Assembly (NCBI RefSeq): GCF_000383915.1
Contig: NZ_KB912942.1
Location: 1,397,953 to 1,461,952 of the forward strand
DNA length: 64,000 nt
Source of the DNA: Amycolatopsis benzoatilytica AK 16/65
GTDB lineage: Bacteria > Actinomycetota > Actinomycetes > Mycobacteriales > Pseudonocardiaceae
Direction of reading: 5' to 3'
Part shown: in pieces, positions 17,475 through 26,612 of the stretch
Numbering within the stretch: position 1 is the stretch's first letter
Layout: each line of letters starts with the position of its first letter
Translations under genes and position numbers: made by a program
Notes under the pieces: model-generated
The model's database searches: none
What the model saw: the letters and a program-made list of their open reading frames with translations, nothing else
What the model was told of the DNA's origin: nothing

Positions 17475-19492
17475 CGATCATCGCGATTTGCCTTGCTGTC
17501 GTCGGCGCTGCTTTCTTTTCGGTGGGCGCACTTCTGCAGCATCGCGTCGTTGCCGGGCTGCCGGGTCAGCCGCGGATCGGCTTGCTGGTCCGGTCGCCGC
17601 GGTGGCTGGGCGGGCTGGCGTTGCTGGGCTCGGGCGCCGGGGTGCACGCGGTCGCGCTGGGAATGGCTCCGCTGAGCGTCGTCCAGCCGGTCGGAGTGCT
17701 CGCGGTCGCGATCACCGCGGTGCTCAACCGGAGGTGGCGGGATCTGCCCGCGGTCGCGCTCACCACGCTCGGCGTCGGCACGTTCGTCACTGTCGCGGCG
17801 GACCGCGCCAGCACCACGCCGGTCAGTGCGGATGCCCAGCTGCGGGCGGCTTTTCTGGTGCTGGGGATCGTCGCGCTGCTGACCATCACCGGTGCCGTCT
17901 CTTCCCGCCCGGCGGTGCGCGGCATGTGTTTCGGCGCGGCGGGCGGCGCGGCTTACGGGTTCGTTTCGGTGCTGATGCGGGCGGTTTCGCTCGAAATCCG
18001 CGAAGGCACCGTCAGTTTCGCCACCGCGGCGTCGGTCGCCGCGATGGTGGTGGCGCTGGCCGTCGGCGGCTGGCTCGTGCAGCTGGCCTATCGATGCGGT
18101 CCGCCGCACGCCGCGGTCGCTTGCCTGACGGTGGTGGACCCGCTGGTCGCGGTGGGTCTTGGCGCCGGGGTACTGGGGGAAGCCACCCACCTCGACGGCG
18201 GCGAGACCGCGGTCGCACTGGCCGCGGCGGTCCTGGCGGTCGGCGGGATCGCCGTGCTCAGCCGGACCGGCACCACTCCTGTCCATTTCAGCAGATCGGA
18301 GCACCCTGTGAACGACGACCGGGCTTTGCGCATCGTGGTCGCTGCCGAAACCTACCCGCCGGACGTGAACGGCGCGGCGCACTTCGCCCACCGGCTGGCC
18401 ACCGGCCTGGCCGGGCGGGGGCACCAGGTGCACGTGATCACCGTCGACCCGGCGGGCGTGGCGCGTACCGAGCGGGCCGGCGACGTGGTGGTGCACCGCG
18501 TCCGCTCGCACCGCACCCCGTTCCACCGGACTTTCCGGATCGGCCTGCCGTGGGAGGTGAGCAAGGACGTCGCCGTGCTGCTGGACGAACTGCGCCCGGA
18601 TCTGGTGCACGTCCAGGCGCACTTCGTCGTCGGCCGGTATGTGCTCAAGCACGCGGCCGCGATGGGCGTGCCGGGGGTCGCCACGAACCACTTCATGCCG
18701 GAGAACCTGTTCGGCCACCTGCGCGTGCCGACCTGGTTGCGCGGCGCGGCGTCGCGCTGGGCCTGGCGCGACTTGACCCGAGTCTTCTCGACCGCCCGGG
18801 TGGTGACCGCGCCGACGCCGCGTGCGGTGGAACTGCTGCACGAAAACGGTTTCCCGGAACGAGCGATCCCGGTTTCGTGCGGAATCGACATCGACCGCTA
18901 CCGGCTGCGCACTTTCTCGCGAGTGTCGGACGGCCCGACTGTGTTGTTCGTCGGGAGGCTGGACGAGGAAAAGCGCGTGGACGAACTGCTGCGTGCCCTC
19001 GCGCTGGTCCCGGACCTGAGAGCGGAGATCATCGGTGACGGTTCGTGCCGGGCGCAGTGGGAGGCGCTCGCCGGCGACCTGGGGGTCGCCGAGCGGGTGC
19101 GGTTCCGCGGCTTCGTGTCCGAAGAGGACTTGCTGGACGCCTACGCGGCGGCGGACGTGTTCTGCATGCCGGGGATCGCCGAACTGCAGAGCCTCGCGAC
19201 AATGGAAGCGATGGCGGCGGGGAAGCCGGTGGTGGTCGCGGACGCGATGGCACTGCCGCACTTGTGCCGCTCGGGGTACAACGGCTGGCCGTTCCAGCCG
19301 GGCGACGTCGGGGAGCTCGCGGCGCGGCTGCATGCGGTGGCCGCTGATCCGGAGACGCGGGCGCGGATGGGTGCCGCGAGCGGCAAGATGATCGCCGCGC
19401 ACGCGGTGGAGACCACGTTGGACTCGTTCGAAGCGTGTTACGCCACCGCGATGGGCCGGGCGGAGCGGGTTCCGGCCGCGCGGGCGGCGTAA
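17471..19492 (+). CDS. DMT-family transporter fused in frame to GT4 glycosyltransferase
   Basis: One uninterrupted 673-residue frame. Residues 1-270 are a multi-helix DMT/EamA-like membrane domain (MTIIAICLAVVGAAFFSVGALLQH at the start, about nine TM segments). Residues about 288-673 are a complete GT-B family 4 glycosyltransferase: VVAAETYPPDVNGAAHFAHRLA, TVLFVGRLDEEKRVDELL near the domain junction, then the E-x7-E type GIAELQSLATMEAMAAGKPVV. The glycosyltransferase resembles SqdX/MgtA-type enzymes that glycosylate lipids. A GTG at 18308 preceded by GGAG could also start the glycosyltransferase alone, but no stop codon separates the halves, so a fused product is expected whenever the transporter part is read through. 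It is coupled to the DUF998 gene. Confidence 0.82.
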   Translation: MTIIAICLAVVGAAFFSVGALLQHRVVAGLPGQPRIGLLVRSPRWLGGLALLGSGAGVHAVALGMAPLSVVQPVGVLAVAITAVLNRRWRDLPAVALTTLGVGTFVTVAADRASTTPVSADAQLRAAFLVLGIVALLTITGAVSSRPAVRGMCFGAAGGAAYGFVSVLMRAVSLEIREGTVSFATAASVAAMVVALAVGGWLVQLAYRCGPPHAAVACLTVVDPLVAVGLGAGVLGEATHLDGGETAVALAAAVLAVGGIAVLSRTGTTPVHFSRSEHPVNDDRALRIVVAAETYPPDVNGAAHFAHRLATGLAGRGHQVHVITVDPAGVARTERAGDVVVHRVRSHRTPFHRTFRIGLPWEVSKDVAVLLDELRPDLVHVQAHFVVGRYVLKHAAAMGVPGVATNHFMPENLFGHLRVPTWLRGAASRWAWRDLTRVFSTARVVTAPTPRAVELLHENGFPERAIPVSCGIDIDRYRLRTFSRVSDGPTVLFVGRLDEEKRVDELLRALALVPDLRAEIIGDGSCRAQWEALAGDLGVAERVRFRGFVSEEDLLDAYAAADVFCMPGIAELQSLATMEAMAAGKPVVVADAMALPHLCRSGYNGWPFQPGDVGELAARLHAVAADPETRARMGAASGKMIAAHAVETTLDSFEACYATAMGRAERVPAARAA

Positions 19493-19499
19493 GGCGTTG

Positions 19500-19527
19500 G
19501 GGCGGCCGGTCGCGGATATGGCCGCCC
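19500..19527 (+). terminator. Terminator hairpin after the transporter-glycosyltransferase gene
   Basis: 8-bp stem GGGCGGCC / GGCCGCCC with a 12-base loop, 8 bases beyond the stop codon. No U-tract. Confidence 0.55.
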
Positions 19528-19556
19528 GGTGTTGCGTGCTTCCGGCCGCACAACTG

Positions 19557-19607
19557 CCGTGAAGGGCCCCTTACCGGACTCAGATTCCCTCAAGGGACCC
19601 TTCACGG
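19557..19607. repeat. 51-bp palindromic repeat, copy 2
   Basis: CCGTGAAGGGCCCCTTA at the left, AAGGGACCCTTCACGG at the right, centre GGACTCAGATTCC. It lies between the convergent fusion gene and the GH92 gene, 57 bp past the GH92 stop. Confidence 0.92.
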
Positions 19608-19664
19608 ACTGGCCGCCGCGTCAGCGCACTGCAACGGGGGAGCGATGCGCGAACCCGGCCTGGC

Positions 19665-22600
19665 TCAGTCGAGCGTGATCGCGTAGACCTGCACTCGCGG
19701 GTCGTTCGGCAAGCTGACCGACTGGACGGTCTTCGTCCCGTCCGCCGCGGCGGTCATGCCGAACAATCGCACCGGCGGACCGTCGATCCCGCTGCCCGCC
19801 TTGATCCGGTGCGGCATATCGAGCACGACGCTGGTGCCCGCCGGCGTCGAGCCCGCCCAGTCGCCGAACGTTACCGGCAGGTCGGCGCTGGTGCCGTCGC
19901 TGTAGTGGATGGTCAGCGCGGCAGTCACCGGACCGTTGTGCGATGCGCCGATCAACCGAATCGCCGAGTGTTTTCCGGCAGGCAGCAGCAGCGACTGTCC
20001 GCGCGCCTCGACGAAGTTCGCCGCGGTGCCGGCCGGATCGGCGGCCGCGTAGGTGACTCCATCGTGGACGAATGTCCCAGCCGGCGGCATCAAGGCGGCG
20101 TCGTAGCTCCAGCCGCTGCCGTCGAAGTTGCCTTCGGTGGACGCGGTTTCCGTGGCGGTGCCGTCGTGGTTGCGGTCATGGCTGAGATCGACCGCGCATT
20201 GCGCACCGGCGGACGTCGCACAGACCGTCGGTTGCCGGACTTCGACCGTCGCGGTGCGAGTGACCGTGTTCGCACCCGGGCCAGATGCCTTGACCTGCAC
20301 CGAATACGTTCCGACCGGCGTGCCGCCCGGAACGGTCACCGTCACCGGCGCGGTCTTCTGCACCGGCAGCTGGAACGACCACAACAGCTGCAGCCGATCG
20401 GTCTGCACCTGCCAGCCCGCCGGGGCCGACGCGGTCACCGTCACCGGCTGCGCACCGGGGTTCTGGCCGAGCACGTCCAGGTTCAAGTGGACAGTCTGCT
20501 CGGCGGATTGCTGCGGCAGGACAACCGAACCCGGTCGCAGTGTCGCGTCGACATGCCGACGGAGGTCGCCGGTCGCCTGATTGACCGACGGCGGTTCGGT
20601 GCCCGGCCGGGTGCCCCACTGCGACGGCTGGGCGCCGACCTGGTAGGCGAGCTCGCCGCCGTGCGCGACGGCGGACCAGTCGAGCCAGGTCTGCGGGACG
20701 TCGCGGCCGTTGAGCGAAACGCTGCGCACGTAACGGTTCGTGTCGCTGACCCCGGGTGCGGTGACGGTGAGCGTGCCGCCCTGCTTGCCATCGTACTGTC
20801 CGATTCGGACGGTCGCCGACTCGAACTGCGGGCTCGACACGGCGAGGAAGTTCGAACCGCTCATCGTCGGGTAGAGGCCGAGCGACGAGAAAACGTACCA
20901 GGCGGACATCGTGCCGAGGTCGTCGTTGCCGGTCATACCGTCGGGACCGGTAGTGAACAGTGTCATCGCGGCCCGCACGACGGTCGCGGTCTTCGACGGT
21001 GCGCCGACCCAGTTGTACATGTACGGCGAAAGCAGGTCCGGCTCGTTGTTCGGGTTGTAGGTGGCCTTGGCGTAGTAGTCGTACGGGCTGGCGATCCAGT
21101 CCTTGCGCGCGGTGCCCGCCGGGTCCTTCAGCAGGTTGCCGTAGGCGAAAAACGAGTCGAGCCGGTTCTCGGTCGGCTTCTTGCCGCCCATCAACGCGGT
21201 CAGCCCGGCCGGGTCCTGCGGCACCAGCCACTGGTACTGGTACGCGCCGCCCTCGTGGAACTGGTGGTCGGCGTCGATCGGGTCGTACGGCGCGAGCCAG
21301 GTGCCGTCGGTGGTGCGCGGACGGAACTGCTTGCTCGAGGCGTCCCAGACATTGCGGTACCACTGGCCGCGGTCTGCGAACATCCGCGCATCGGCCTGGT
21401 GGCCCAGCCCCTTGGCCATCAGCGCGAGCGCGGCGTCGGCGGCGGAGTACTCCATGGTCGCCGAGGTCGGGTGCTCGCAGTCGTTGTCGCCGCCCTTGGC
21501 CGCGCAGTCCTTGCCGAGAACCAAACCGCTCGGAATGTATCCGCGCTCGTTGTAGAAGTTGACGCCAGAACGGCCGTTGTACGGCGAATCCGCCGGCGGC
21601 GTGCTGGTCGCGTTCTTCTTGAGCAGCGTGTACGCCTCGTCCTCATGTCCGGCGAGCAAGCCCTTCGACCAGGCTTCGACGAGGAACGGGGTCACCGGAT
21701 CACCGGTCATGATGTTGGTTTCGCTGCCCGCCAGTGCCCATCGCGGCAGCCATCCGCCGTCGCGGCCGATCGCCAGAACGGACTGCGCGACATCCTTCGC
21801 CACCTGCGGTTCCAGCATTTCCAGCAACTGGTTCTGCGGACGGTAGGTGTCCCAGAGCGAGAAGTTCTGGTACGGCGTGTAGCCGTCCGCGCGGTGGACC
21901 TTGCCGTCGAACCCGGCGTAGTCGCCGGTGACGTCGCCAGCCAGGTTCGGGTGCAGCTGCGCGTGATACAGCGAGGTGTAGAAGGCGGTCTGCCGGTCGG
22001 CGGTGCCGCCGGCGATCTGGATCGCGCCCAGCCGGTCGGCCCATTGCCGGCGGAGGGCAGCGCGGGTGGCGTCGAAGTCGTAGCTGGTGCCGGTTTCCGC
22101 GGCGAGATTCTTCCGGGCGCCGTCGATACCGGTGTAGGAGAGGCCGACCTTGAGGACCGCGGCGTGGTTCGCGGTGGCGTCGAAGCTGACCCAGGCGCCG
22201 TTTCCGCCGGTGCCCGCGGCGTCGCGGCTGCCTTCGGTGCGGGTATTGCCGCGCCAGGTGCCGTAGGACGCGAAGGGACGGTCGAAGGTGGCGGTGAAGT
22301 AGACGGTGTGTTCGTCGTGCCCGGCGCAGAACCCGCCCGCGCGGACGCGGCCTTCCAGTGTCCGGTCGCCGACGACGTGGATCTCGGAGTCCTTCACCGA
22401 CTGGTTGGCCTGGCCGGTGTTGAACAGGACGTTCGCTTGCCCGGTGGAGGGGAACGTGTAGCGCTGCCAGCCGGTGCGGGCAGTGGCGGTCAGCTCGGCG
22501 TTGATGCCGTACTTCTTCAGTCCGACGCGGTAGTAGCCGGGCTCGGCCTTCTCGTCGTCGTGGCTGTAGGCGGATTTGTAGGCGTTCGTGTCCGTGGAGT

Positions 22601-22967
22601 CGACCGGGCCGGTGGTGGGCATGACCGGCAGTTCGCCCATCACGCCGCAGCCGACGCCGGACAGGTGGGTCTGGCTGAAGCCGTAGATGGCGTTCTGCTG
22701 GTAGTCGTAGCCGCCTTGGCCGCCGGTGTCCGGGCTGACCTGGACCATGCCGAACGGGGCGCTGGCGCCGGGGAAGGTGTTGCCGAAGTTCTGCGTGCCC
22801 ACGAAGGGGTTCACCAGGGAAACCGGATCGGACGGCGGGGCGGCTGTCGACGGGGTGGCTGCCGCGGCGGTTGCGGGGGCGGCGGTTGCGGGGGCGGCGG
22901 AAAGGAGGGCCGTGGCCAGCAATGCCGCGGCCGCGGCTGCGACAGTCCGTCTCGAGGGCGACCGCAT
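19665..22967 (-). CDS. Secreted GH92 family alpha-mannosidase
   Basis: A 1,100-residue exported glycoside hydrolase. GH92 enzymes are calcium-dependent, inverting alpha-mannosidases, mostly alpha-1,2. The signal peptide (Arg-rich start, Ala-rich core to about residue 30) is followed by the GH92 N-domain (VNPFVGTQNFGNTFPGASAPFGMVQ near residues 50-75) and the (alpha/alpha)6 catalytic region, with FSLWDTYR, LAGSETNIMTGDP, EYSAADAALALMAKGLG and the signature GNDDLGTMSAWYVFSSLG near residue 710. After about residue 840 there are NEW3-like and NPCBM-like beta domains, probably for carbohydrate binding. The ATG at 22967 is preceded by GGAGGT. The open frame extends upstream without signal-peptide features, so that start was rejected. 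A LacI-like operator precedes the gene, suggesting control by a sugar. Confidence 0.93.
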   Translation of the reverse strand: MRSPSRRTVAAAAAALLATALLSAAPATAAPATAAAATPSTAAPPSDPVSLVNPFVGTQNFGNTFPGASAPFGMVQVSPDTGGQGGYDYQQNAIYGFSQTHLSGVGCGVMGELPVMPTTGPVDSTDTNAYKSAYSHDDEKAEPGYYRVGLKKYGINAELTATARTGWQRYTFPSTGQANVLFNTGQANQSVKDSEIHVVGDRTLEGRVRAGGFCAGHDEHTVYFTATFDRPFASYGTWRGNTRTEGSRDAAGTGGNGAWVSFDATANHAAVLKVGLSYTGIDGARKNLAAETGTSYDFDATRAALRRQWADRLGAIQIAGGTADRQTAFYTSLYHAQLHPNLAGDVTGDYAGFDGKVHRADGYTPYQNFSLWDTYRPQNQLLEMLEPQVAKDVAQSVLAIGRDGGWLPRWALAGSETNIMTGDPVTPFLVEAWSKGLLAGHEDEAYTLLKKNATSTPPADSPYNGRSGVNFYNERGYIPSGLVLGKDCAAKGGDNDCEHPTSATMEYSAADAALALMAKGLGHQADARMFADRGQWYRNVWDASSKQFRPRTTDGTWLAPYDPIDADHQFHEGGAYQYQWLVPQDPAGLTALMGGKKPTENRLDSFFAYGNLLKDPAGTARKDWIASPYDYYAKATYNPNNEPDLLSPYMYNWVGAPSKTATVVRAAMTLFTTGPDGMTGNDDLGTMSAWYVFSSLGLYPTMSGSNFLAVSSPQFESATVRIGQYDGKQGGTLTVTAPGVSDTNRYVRSVSLNGRDVPQTWLDWSAVAHGGELAYQVGAQPSQWGTRPGTEPPSVNQATGDLRRHVDATLRPGSVVLPQQSAEQTVHLNLDVLGQNPGAQPVTVTASAPAGWQVQTDRLQLLWSFQLPVQKTAPVTVTVPGGTPVGTYSVQVKASGPGANTVTRTATVEVRQPTVCATSAGAQCAVDLSHDRNHDGTATETASTEGNFDGSGWSYDAALMPPAGTFVHDGVTYAAADPAGTAANFVEARGQSLLLPAGKHSAIRLIGASHNGPVTAALTIHYSDGTSADLPVTFGDWAGSTPAGTSVVLDMPHRIKAGSGIDGPPVRLFGMTAAADGTKTVQSVSLPNDPRVQVYAITLD

Positions 22968-22985
22968 GGGCTGATACCTCCAGGG

Positions 22986-22999
22986 TGACAACGTTGTCA
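22986..22999 (-). promoter_or_regulatory. LacI-type operator upstream of the GH92 gene
   Basis: Perfect 14-bp palindrome TGACAACGTTGTCA centred on CG, 18 bp upstream of the GH92 start and just before its ribosome binding site. The central-CG form is typical of LacI/GalR-family operators. No LacI-type gene is in the window. Confidence 0.75.
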
Positions 23000-23112
23000 A
23001 CGCGCGAACCGATGCGGGGCGACCGGCTGCGTGAGCAGCTTGCCAGCCGCACCAGGCTTTGGAAACCCTGACAAACGGACAGTTCGCGCGGTCCGGAGCC
23101 GTCCGTGAACGG

Positions 23113-23194
23113 TGCTTGAACGGTCGTGAGGGGAACATTGAGGGACTCTGAGTCCCTCAATGTTCCCCTCACGGGATCCGAGTCCGTTCAAGCA
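23113..23194. repeat. Palindromic repeat, copy 3, nested in a longer stem
   Basis: The core at 23125-23173 is a near-perfect palindrome of the GGGAACATTGA type: CGTGAGGGGAACATTGAGG on the left, mirrored by CCTCAATGTTCCCCTCACG, with GACTCTGAGTC at the centre. Outer arms TGCTTGAACGG (23113-23123) and CCGTTCAAGCA (23184-23194) extend the fold. It lies upstream of the GH92 gene and downstream of the MFS gene. Confidence 0.9.
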
Positions 23195-23245
23195 TGGCTC
23201 ACCGGCTGCTGTCGTCATGCCTGGCCGCCAGTTTGCTTGGCCGGT

Positions 23246-23297
23246 CCGTGAAGGACCCCTTGAGGGAATCCAAGGCCCTTGAAGGGGCCCATCACGG
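23246..23297. repeat. Palindromic repeat, copy 4
   Basis: CCGTGAAGGACCCCTTGAGGG at left and CCCTTGAAGGGGCCCATCACGG at right (positions 23246-23266 and 23276-23297). It lies 64 bp beyond the stop of the MFS gene and only 73 bp from copy 3. Confidence 0.88.
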
Positions 23298-23361
23298 ACT
23301 TCCGGCCGGGGCGCGGAGGATCACGCGCGGCGCGGAGGATCCCGCCCGCGCATCGTTCGGG

Positions 23362-24714
23362 TTATACGGCGACTGGGTTCCGGCCGCGGGTCGCCAGCAA
23401 TGTGCAGCCGACTGCCGCGGCGTATCCGGTCATCACCACCTGCATCGGCACCTGGAGCGACATTCCTGTCCCGCTGGCCGTGAGCAGCGTGCCCAGCACC
23501 GCCGTCCCGAGCGCGCCGCCGCTCTGCCGGGCGGTGTTGAGCACTCCGCTCGCCAGCGCGGTGTGCTCCTCCGGCGGGGTGGACATCGCGACCGACGTCA
23601 TCGCCGGCATCGCGAACGAACAGCAGCACAGCACGATTCCGCCGGTCACCACGAGCGGCACCGAATCGGCCAATTCGAGGATCGCGGCGCCGAGCCCGGC
23701 CAGGCTGAAGCCGGCCAGCATCGGTGCCCTGGGGCCGAACCGGGCGGTCAGCCGTCCGCTGGCGGTCGCGCCGACGCCGATCGCGACGGTGAGCGGGAGC
23801 GTCAGCATCCCGGTCGCGAACGCGGTCTGGCCGAGCGGACCCTGGAGGTACAGCGAGAGGCAGAGCAGCGTGCCGTAGAGGCCGAAGTTGAAGATCAGGC
23901 CGGCCGTGGACGCGGCCGAGAACGGCCGGGACGAGAAGATCTCCACCGGCAGCATCGGATCGCGGCGGCGCCGCTCGACCACGACGAACCCGGTGCCGGC
24001 GGCGATGCCGCCGGCGATCAGCGGGGCCGATTGTCCCCAGCCGAGCTGGCCGGCTTCGATCAGGCCGCCGGTGAACGCGGCGAGCGCGAGGGTGCCGAGG
24101 ACGAGGCCGTACGGGTCCAGGCTGCGCTCGCACCTCGGCGGTGACTCCTCGACGTACCGGCAGGTCAGCACGATGGCGAGCGCCGCGAACGGGACGTTCA
24201 CCCAGAAGATCGCGCGCCAGTCGGCCAGTGCGACGAGCACGCCGCCGGCCACCGGTCCGGTCGCCAGGCCGATCGCAGCGATGCCGCCCCACACGCCGAG
24301 CGCGTGCGCCCGGGCGCGCGGCTCAGGGAACTGGCGGACGATCAGCGCGAGCGAGCACGGGAGCAGGGCTGCGGCGCCGACGCCTTGCAGCGTGCGGGCG
24401 GCGATGAGGACGGGCAGGTCCGGGGCCAGCGAACACACAGCGGAAGCAGCTCCGAACACGACTGTCCCCAGCACGCAGATCCGTCGCGCGCCGAACCGGT
24501 CGCCGAGCGACCCGGCGGTGAGCATTCCGGCGGCCAACGCGATCGTGTAGCTGGCGACGACCCATTGCTGGCCGCCGAGCCCGCCGCCGAGGTCGTGCTG
24601 GACGGCGTCGAGCGCGACGTTGACGACGGTCGCGTCCAGCTGGACGATGAAGAAGGCCAGGCACAGCGCCAGCAAGGCAAGCCGCTGCCGCCGGGCGGAG
24701 GTCGTTTCGGTCAC
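23362..24714 (-). CDS. MFS transporter, DHA2 (14-TM drug:H+ antiporter-like)
   Basis: A 450-residue integral membrane protein of the DHA2 subgroup. The opening LALCLAFFIVQLDATVVNVALDAVQ holds the conserved D1 motif, followed by motif A (GSLGDRFGARRICVLG) and motif C-like LATGPVAGGVL. About 14 hydrophobic segments are present. The GTG at 24714 gives a normal short cytoplasmic N-terminus. It follows iolD by 44 bp on the same strand, so it may be transcribed with the inositol operon. Inositol permeases belong to the sugar-porter group, so an inositol uptake role is doubtful. Export of a small molecule is more likely. Confidence 0.85.
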   Translation of the reverse strand: MTETTSARRQRLALLALCLAFFIVQLDATVVNVALDAVQHDLGGGLGGQQWVVASYTIALAAGMLTAGSLGDRFGARRICVLGTVVFGAASAVCSLAPDLPVLIAARTLQGVGAAALLPCSLALIVRQFPEPRARAHALGVWGGIAAIGLATGPVAGGVLVALADWRAIFWVNVPFAALAIVLTCRYVEESPPRCERSLDPYGLVLGTLALAAFTGGLIEAGQLGWGQSAPLIAGGIAAGTGFVVVERRRRDPMLPVEIFSSRPFSAASTAGLIFNFGLYGTLLCLSLYLQGPLGQTAFATGMLTLPLTVAIGVGATASGRLTARFGPRAPMLAGFSLAGLGAAILELADSVPLVVTGGIVLCCCSFAMPAMTSVAMSTPPEEHTALASGVLNTARQSGGALGTAVLGTLLTASGTGMSLQVPMQVVMTGYAAAVGCTLLATRGRNPVAV

Positions 24715-24758
24715 CGGGCCATCGTGGCGCGGGAATCGTTCGCCGGCGGCCGAAGTGT

Positions 24759-26612
24759 TCAGAGGTAATGCCGCTGCGCCCGCTTCTCGGTGACGTAGGT
24801 TTGGCGTGCCGCCCGGGTCGAGTCCAGTTCGGACACTTCGCTCACCGGCACGTCCCACCATGCCGAGCCGGGCGGGTTGGGCGCGAGCGGATCCGTTTCG
24901 ACGTGCACGACGGTGACCATGGGATTCGACTTGGCCTCCGCCATCGCCGCCCGGAATTCGTCTACAGTGGACGCCCGGACCACGGTCGCGCCGAGGCTGG
25001 CGGCATTGGCGGCGAGGTCGACCGGCAGCACCGAACCGTCGAGCTGCCCGGACTCTCCCCGATATCGGTACGACGTGCCGAAGCGTTGCGAGCCCAGTGC
25101 TTCCGACAACGCGCCGATCGAGGCGAACCCGTGGTTCTGCACCAGCACGATGATCACCTTGAGCCGCTCGGCGACCAGGGTGACGATCTCCTGTGCCATC
25201 ATCAGGTACGAACCGTCGCCGACCAGGACGACCACCTCGCGGTCCGGCGCGGCCAGCTTCACGCCTACGCCAGCGGCGACCTCGTAGCCCATGCACGAAT
25301 AGCCGTACTCCACGTGGTACGCCTTCGGATCCCGTGCCCGCCATAGCATCTGCAGGTCTCCCGGCATCGAACCGGCCGCGTTGATCACCACGTCGCGGTC
25401 GTCCAGGATCTCGTTCAGTGCGCCCAGAATCTCAGTCTGCGCGGGCCGCGGGCCGTGTCCCAGCTCGAAACACGCGGTCGCGGCGCGGTTCCACTCGCCG
25501 GCCAGCCGCCGAGTCCGGTCCCGGTACGCCGGGTCGACCTGCCAGCCCGGCAACGCGCCGGTCAACGCTTCCAAACCGCGGCGCGCGTCGGCGAGCAGCA
25601 TTTCCGCGGAGTGCTTCGCCGCGTCGAGCCGGGCGACGTTCAGATTCACGAAGCGTACGGCGGGGTTGCCGAACACGGTGTGCGACGCGGTGGTGAAGTC
25701 GCTGTATCGGGTCCCGATGCCCAGCACGACGTCCGCCTCGGCAGCCAGCGCGTTCGCAGCGGAAGTCCCGGTGGCGCCGAGACCGCCGACCGCGCATGGG
25801 TGATCCCAGGGGACGGCGCCCTTGCCTGCGTGGGTGTCGGCGACCGGAATCCCGGTGGCGTCGGCGAAAGCACACAACGCCTCGGCGGCACCGGAGTACA
25901 CCACGCCGCCACCGGCGACGATCAACGGTGCCTTGGCGGACCGCAGCAATGCGACTGCTCGGTCGAGAGCTTCGGGCGCGGGCGCGGGACGGTCGATGTG
26001 CCAGACCCGGTGCCGGAAGAACTCTTCCGGCCAGTCGTATGCCTCCGCCTGTACGTCCTGCGGCAGCGTCAGGGTGACCGCGCCGGTCTCGGCCGGATCG
26101 GTCAGCACCCGCATCGCCGCGAGCGCCGCGGGGATCAGCTGTTCGGGCCGGGAGACGCGGTCGAAGTACTTCGACACCGGACGGAATGCGTCGTTCACGC
26201 TCACGTCGCCGCCGCGCGTGTCTTCGAGCTGCTGCAGCACCGGGTCCGCGGCTCGGGTGGCGAACATGTCGCTGGGCAACAGCAGCACCGGCAGCCGGTT
26301 CGCGGTGGCCAGCGCGGCACCGGTGATCATGTTCGTGGAGCCGGGACCGGTGGACGAGGTGCAGGCGAACGTCTGGAGCCGGTCGCGCATCTTCGCGAAC
26401 GCCGCCGCGGCATGGACTTGGCCTTGTTCGTTGCGCGCGAGGTAGTAGGGGAGCGCGTCGGGGGCCTGCAGGAGCGCCTGGCCGAGACCGGCGACGTTGC
26501 CGTGGCCGAAAATCCCGAAGCAGGCGGGGACGAGCCGCAGCTCGACGCCGTCGCGCTCGGAGTACTGGCTGGCGAGGAACCGCACCAGAGCCTGCGCGGT
26601 GGTGAGCCTCAT
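24759..26612 (-). CDS. iolD: 3D-(3,5/4)-trihydroxycyclohexane-1,2-dione hydrolase IolD
   Basis: A 617-residue ThDP-dependent enzyme that opens the ring of the inositol degradation intermediate to 5-deoxyglucuronate. It has the three-domain POX/acetolactate synthase fold. The N-terminal PYR domain has FGIFGHGNVAGLGQAL and TSSTGPGSTNMITGAA, the middle domain has PLIVAGGGV, and the C-terminal ThDP-binding motif is VLVGDGSYLMMAQEIVTL (GDG...), followed by VQNHGFASIGAL. The length matches the family. The ATG at 26612 overlaps the iolB stop by 4 bases (ATGA). Confidence 0.95.
   Translation of the reverse strand: MRLTTAQALVRFLASQYSERDGVELRLVPACFGIFGHGNVAGLGQALLQAPDALPYYLARNEQGQVHAAAAFAKMRDRLQTFACTSSTGPGSTNMITGAALATANRLPVLLLPSDMFATRAADPVLQQLEDTRGGDVSVNDAFRPVSKYFDRVSRPEQLIPAALAAMRVLTDPAETGAVTLTLPQDVQAEAYDWPEEFFRHRVWHIDRPAPAPEALDRAVALLRSAKAPLIVAGGGVVYSGAAEALCAFADATGIPVADTHAGKGAVPWDHPCAVGGLGATGTSAANALAAEADVVLGIGTRYSDFTTASHTVFGNPAVRFVNLNVARLDAAKHSAEMLLADARRGLEALTGALPGWQVDPAYRDRTRRLAGEWNRAATACFELGHGPRPAQTEILGALNEILDDRDVVINAAGSMPGDLQMLWRARDPKAYHVEYGYSCMGYEVAAGVGVKLAAPDREVVVLVGDGSYLMMAQEIVTLVAERLKVIIVLVQNHGFASIGALSEALGSQRFGTSYRYRGESGQLDGSVLPVDLAANAASLGATVVRASTVDEFRAAMAEAKSNPMVTVVHVETDPLAPNPPGSAWWDVPVSEVSELDSTRAARQTYVTEKRAQRHYL

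Noticed and set aside
19809..22988. A 1,059-codon plus-strand frame opposite the GH92 gene.
   Set aside because: It is the antisense of a well-supported GH92 enzyme with intact motifs.
23362..24714. Considered the MFS protein as an inositol permease because it follows iolD.
   Set aside because: Its motifs and about 14 TM segments match DHA2 drug exporters, not sugar porters.
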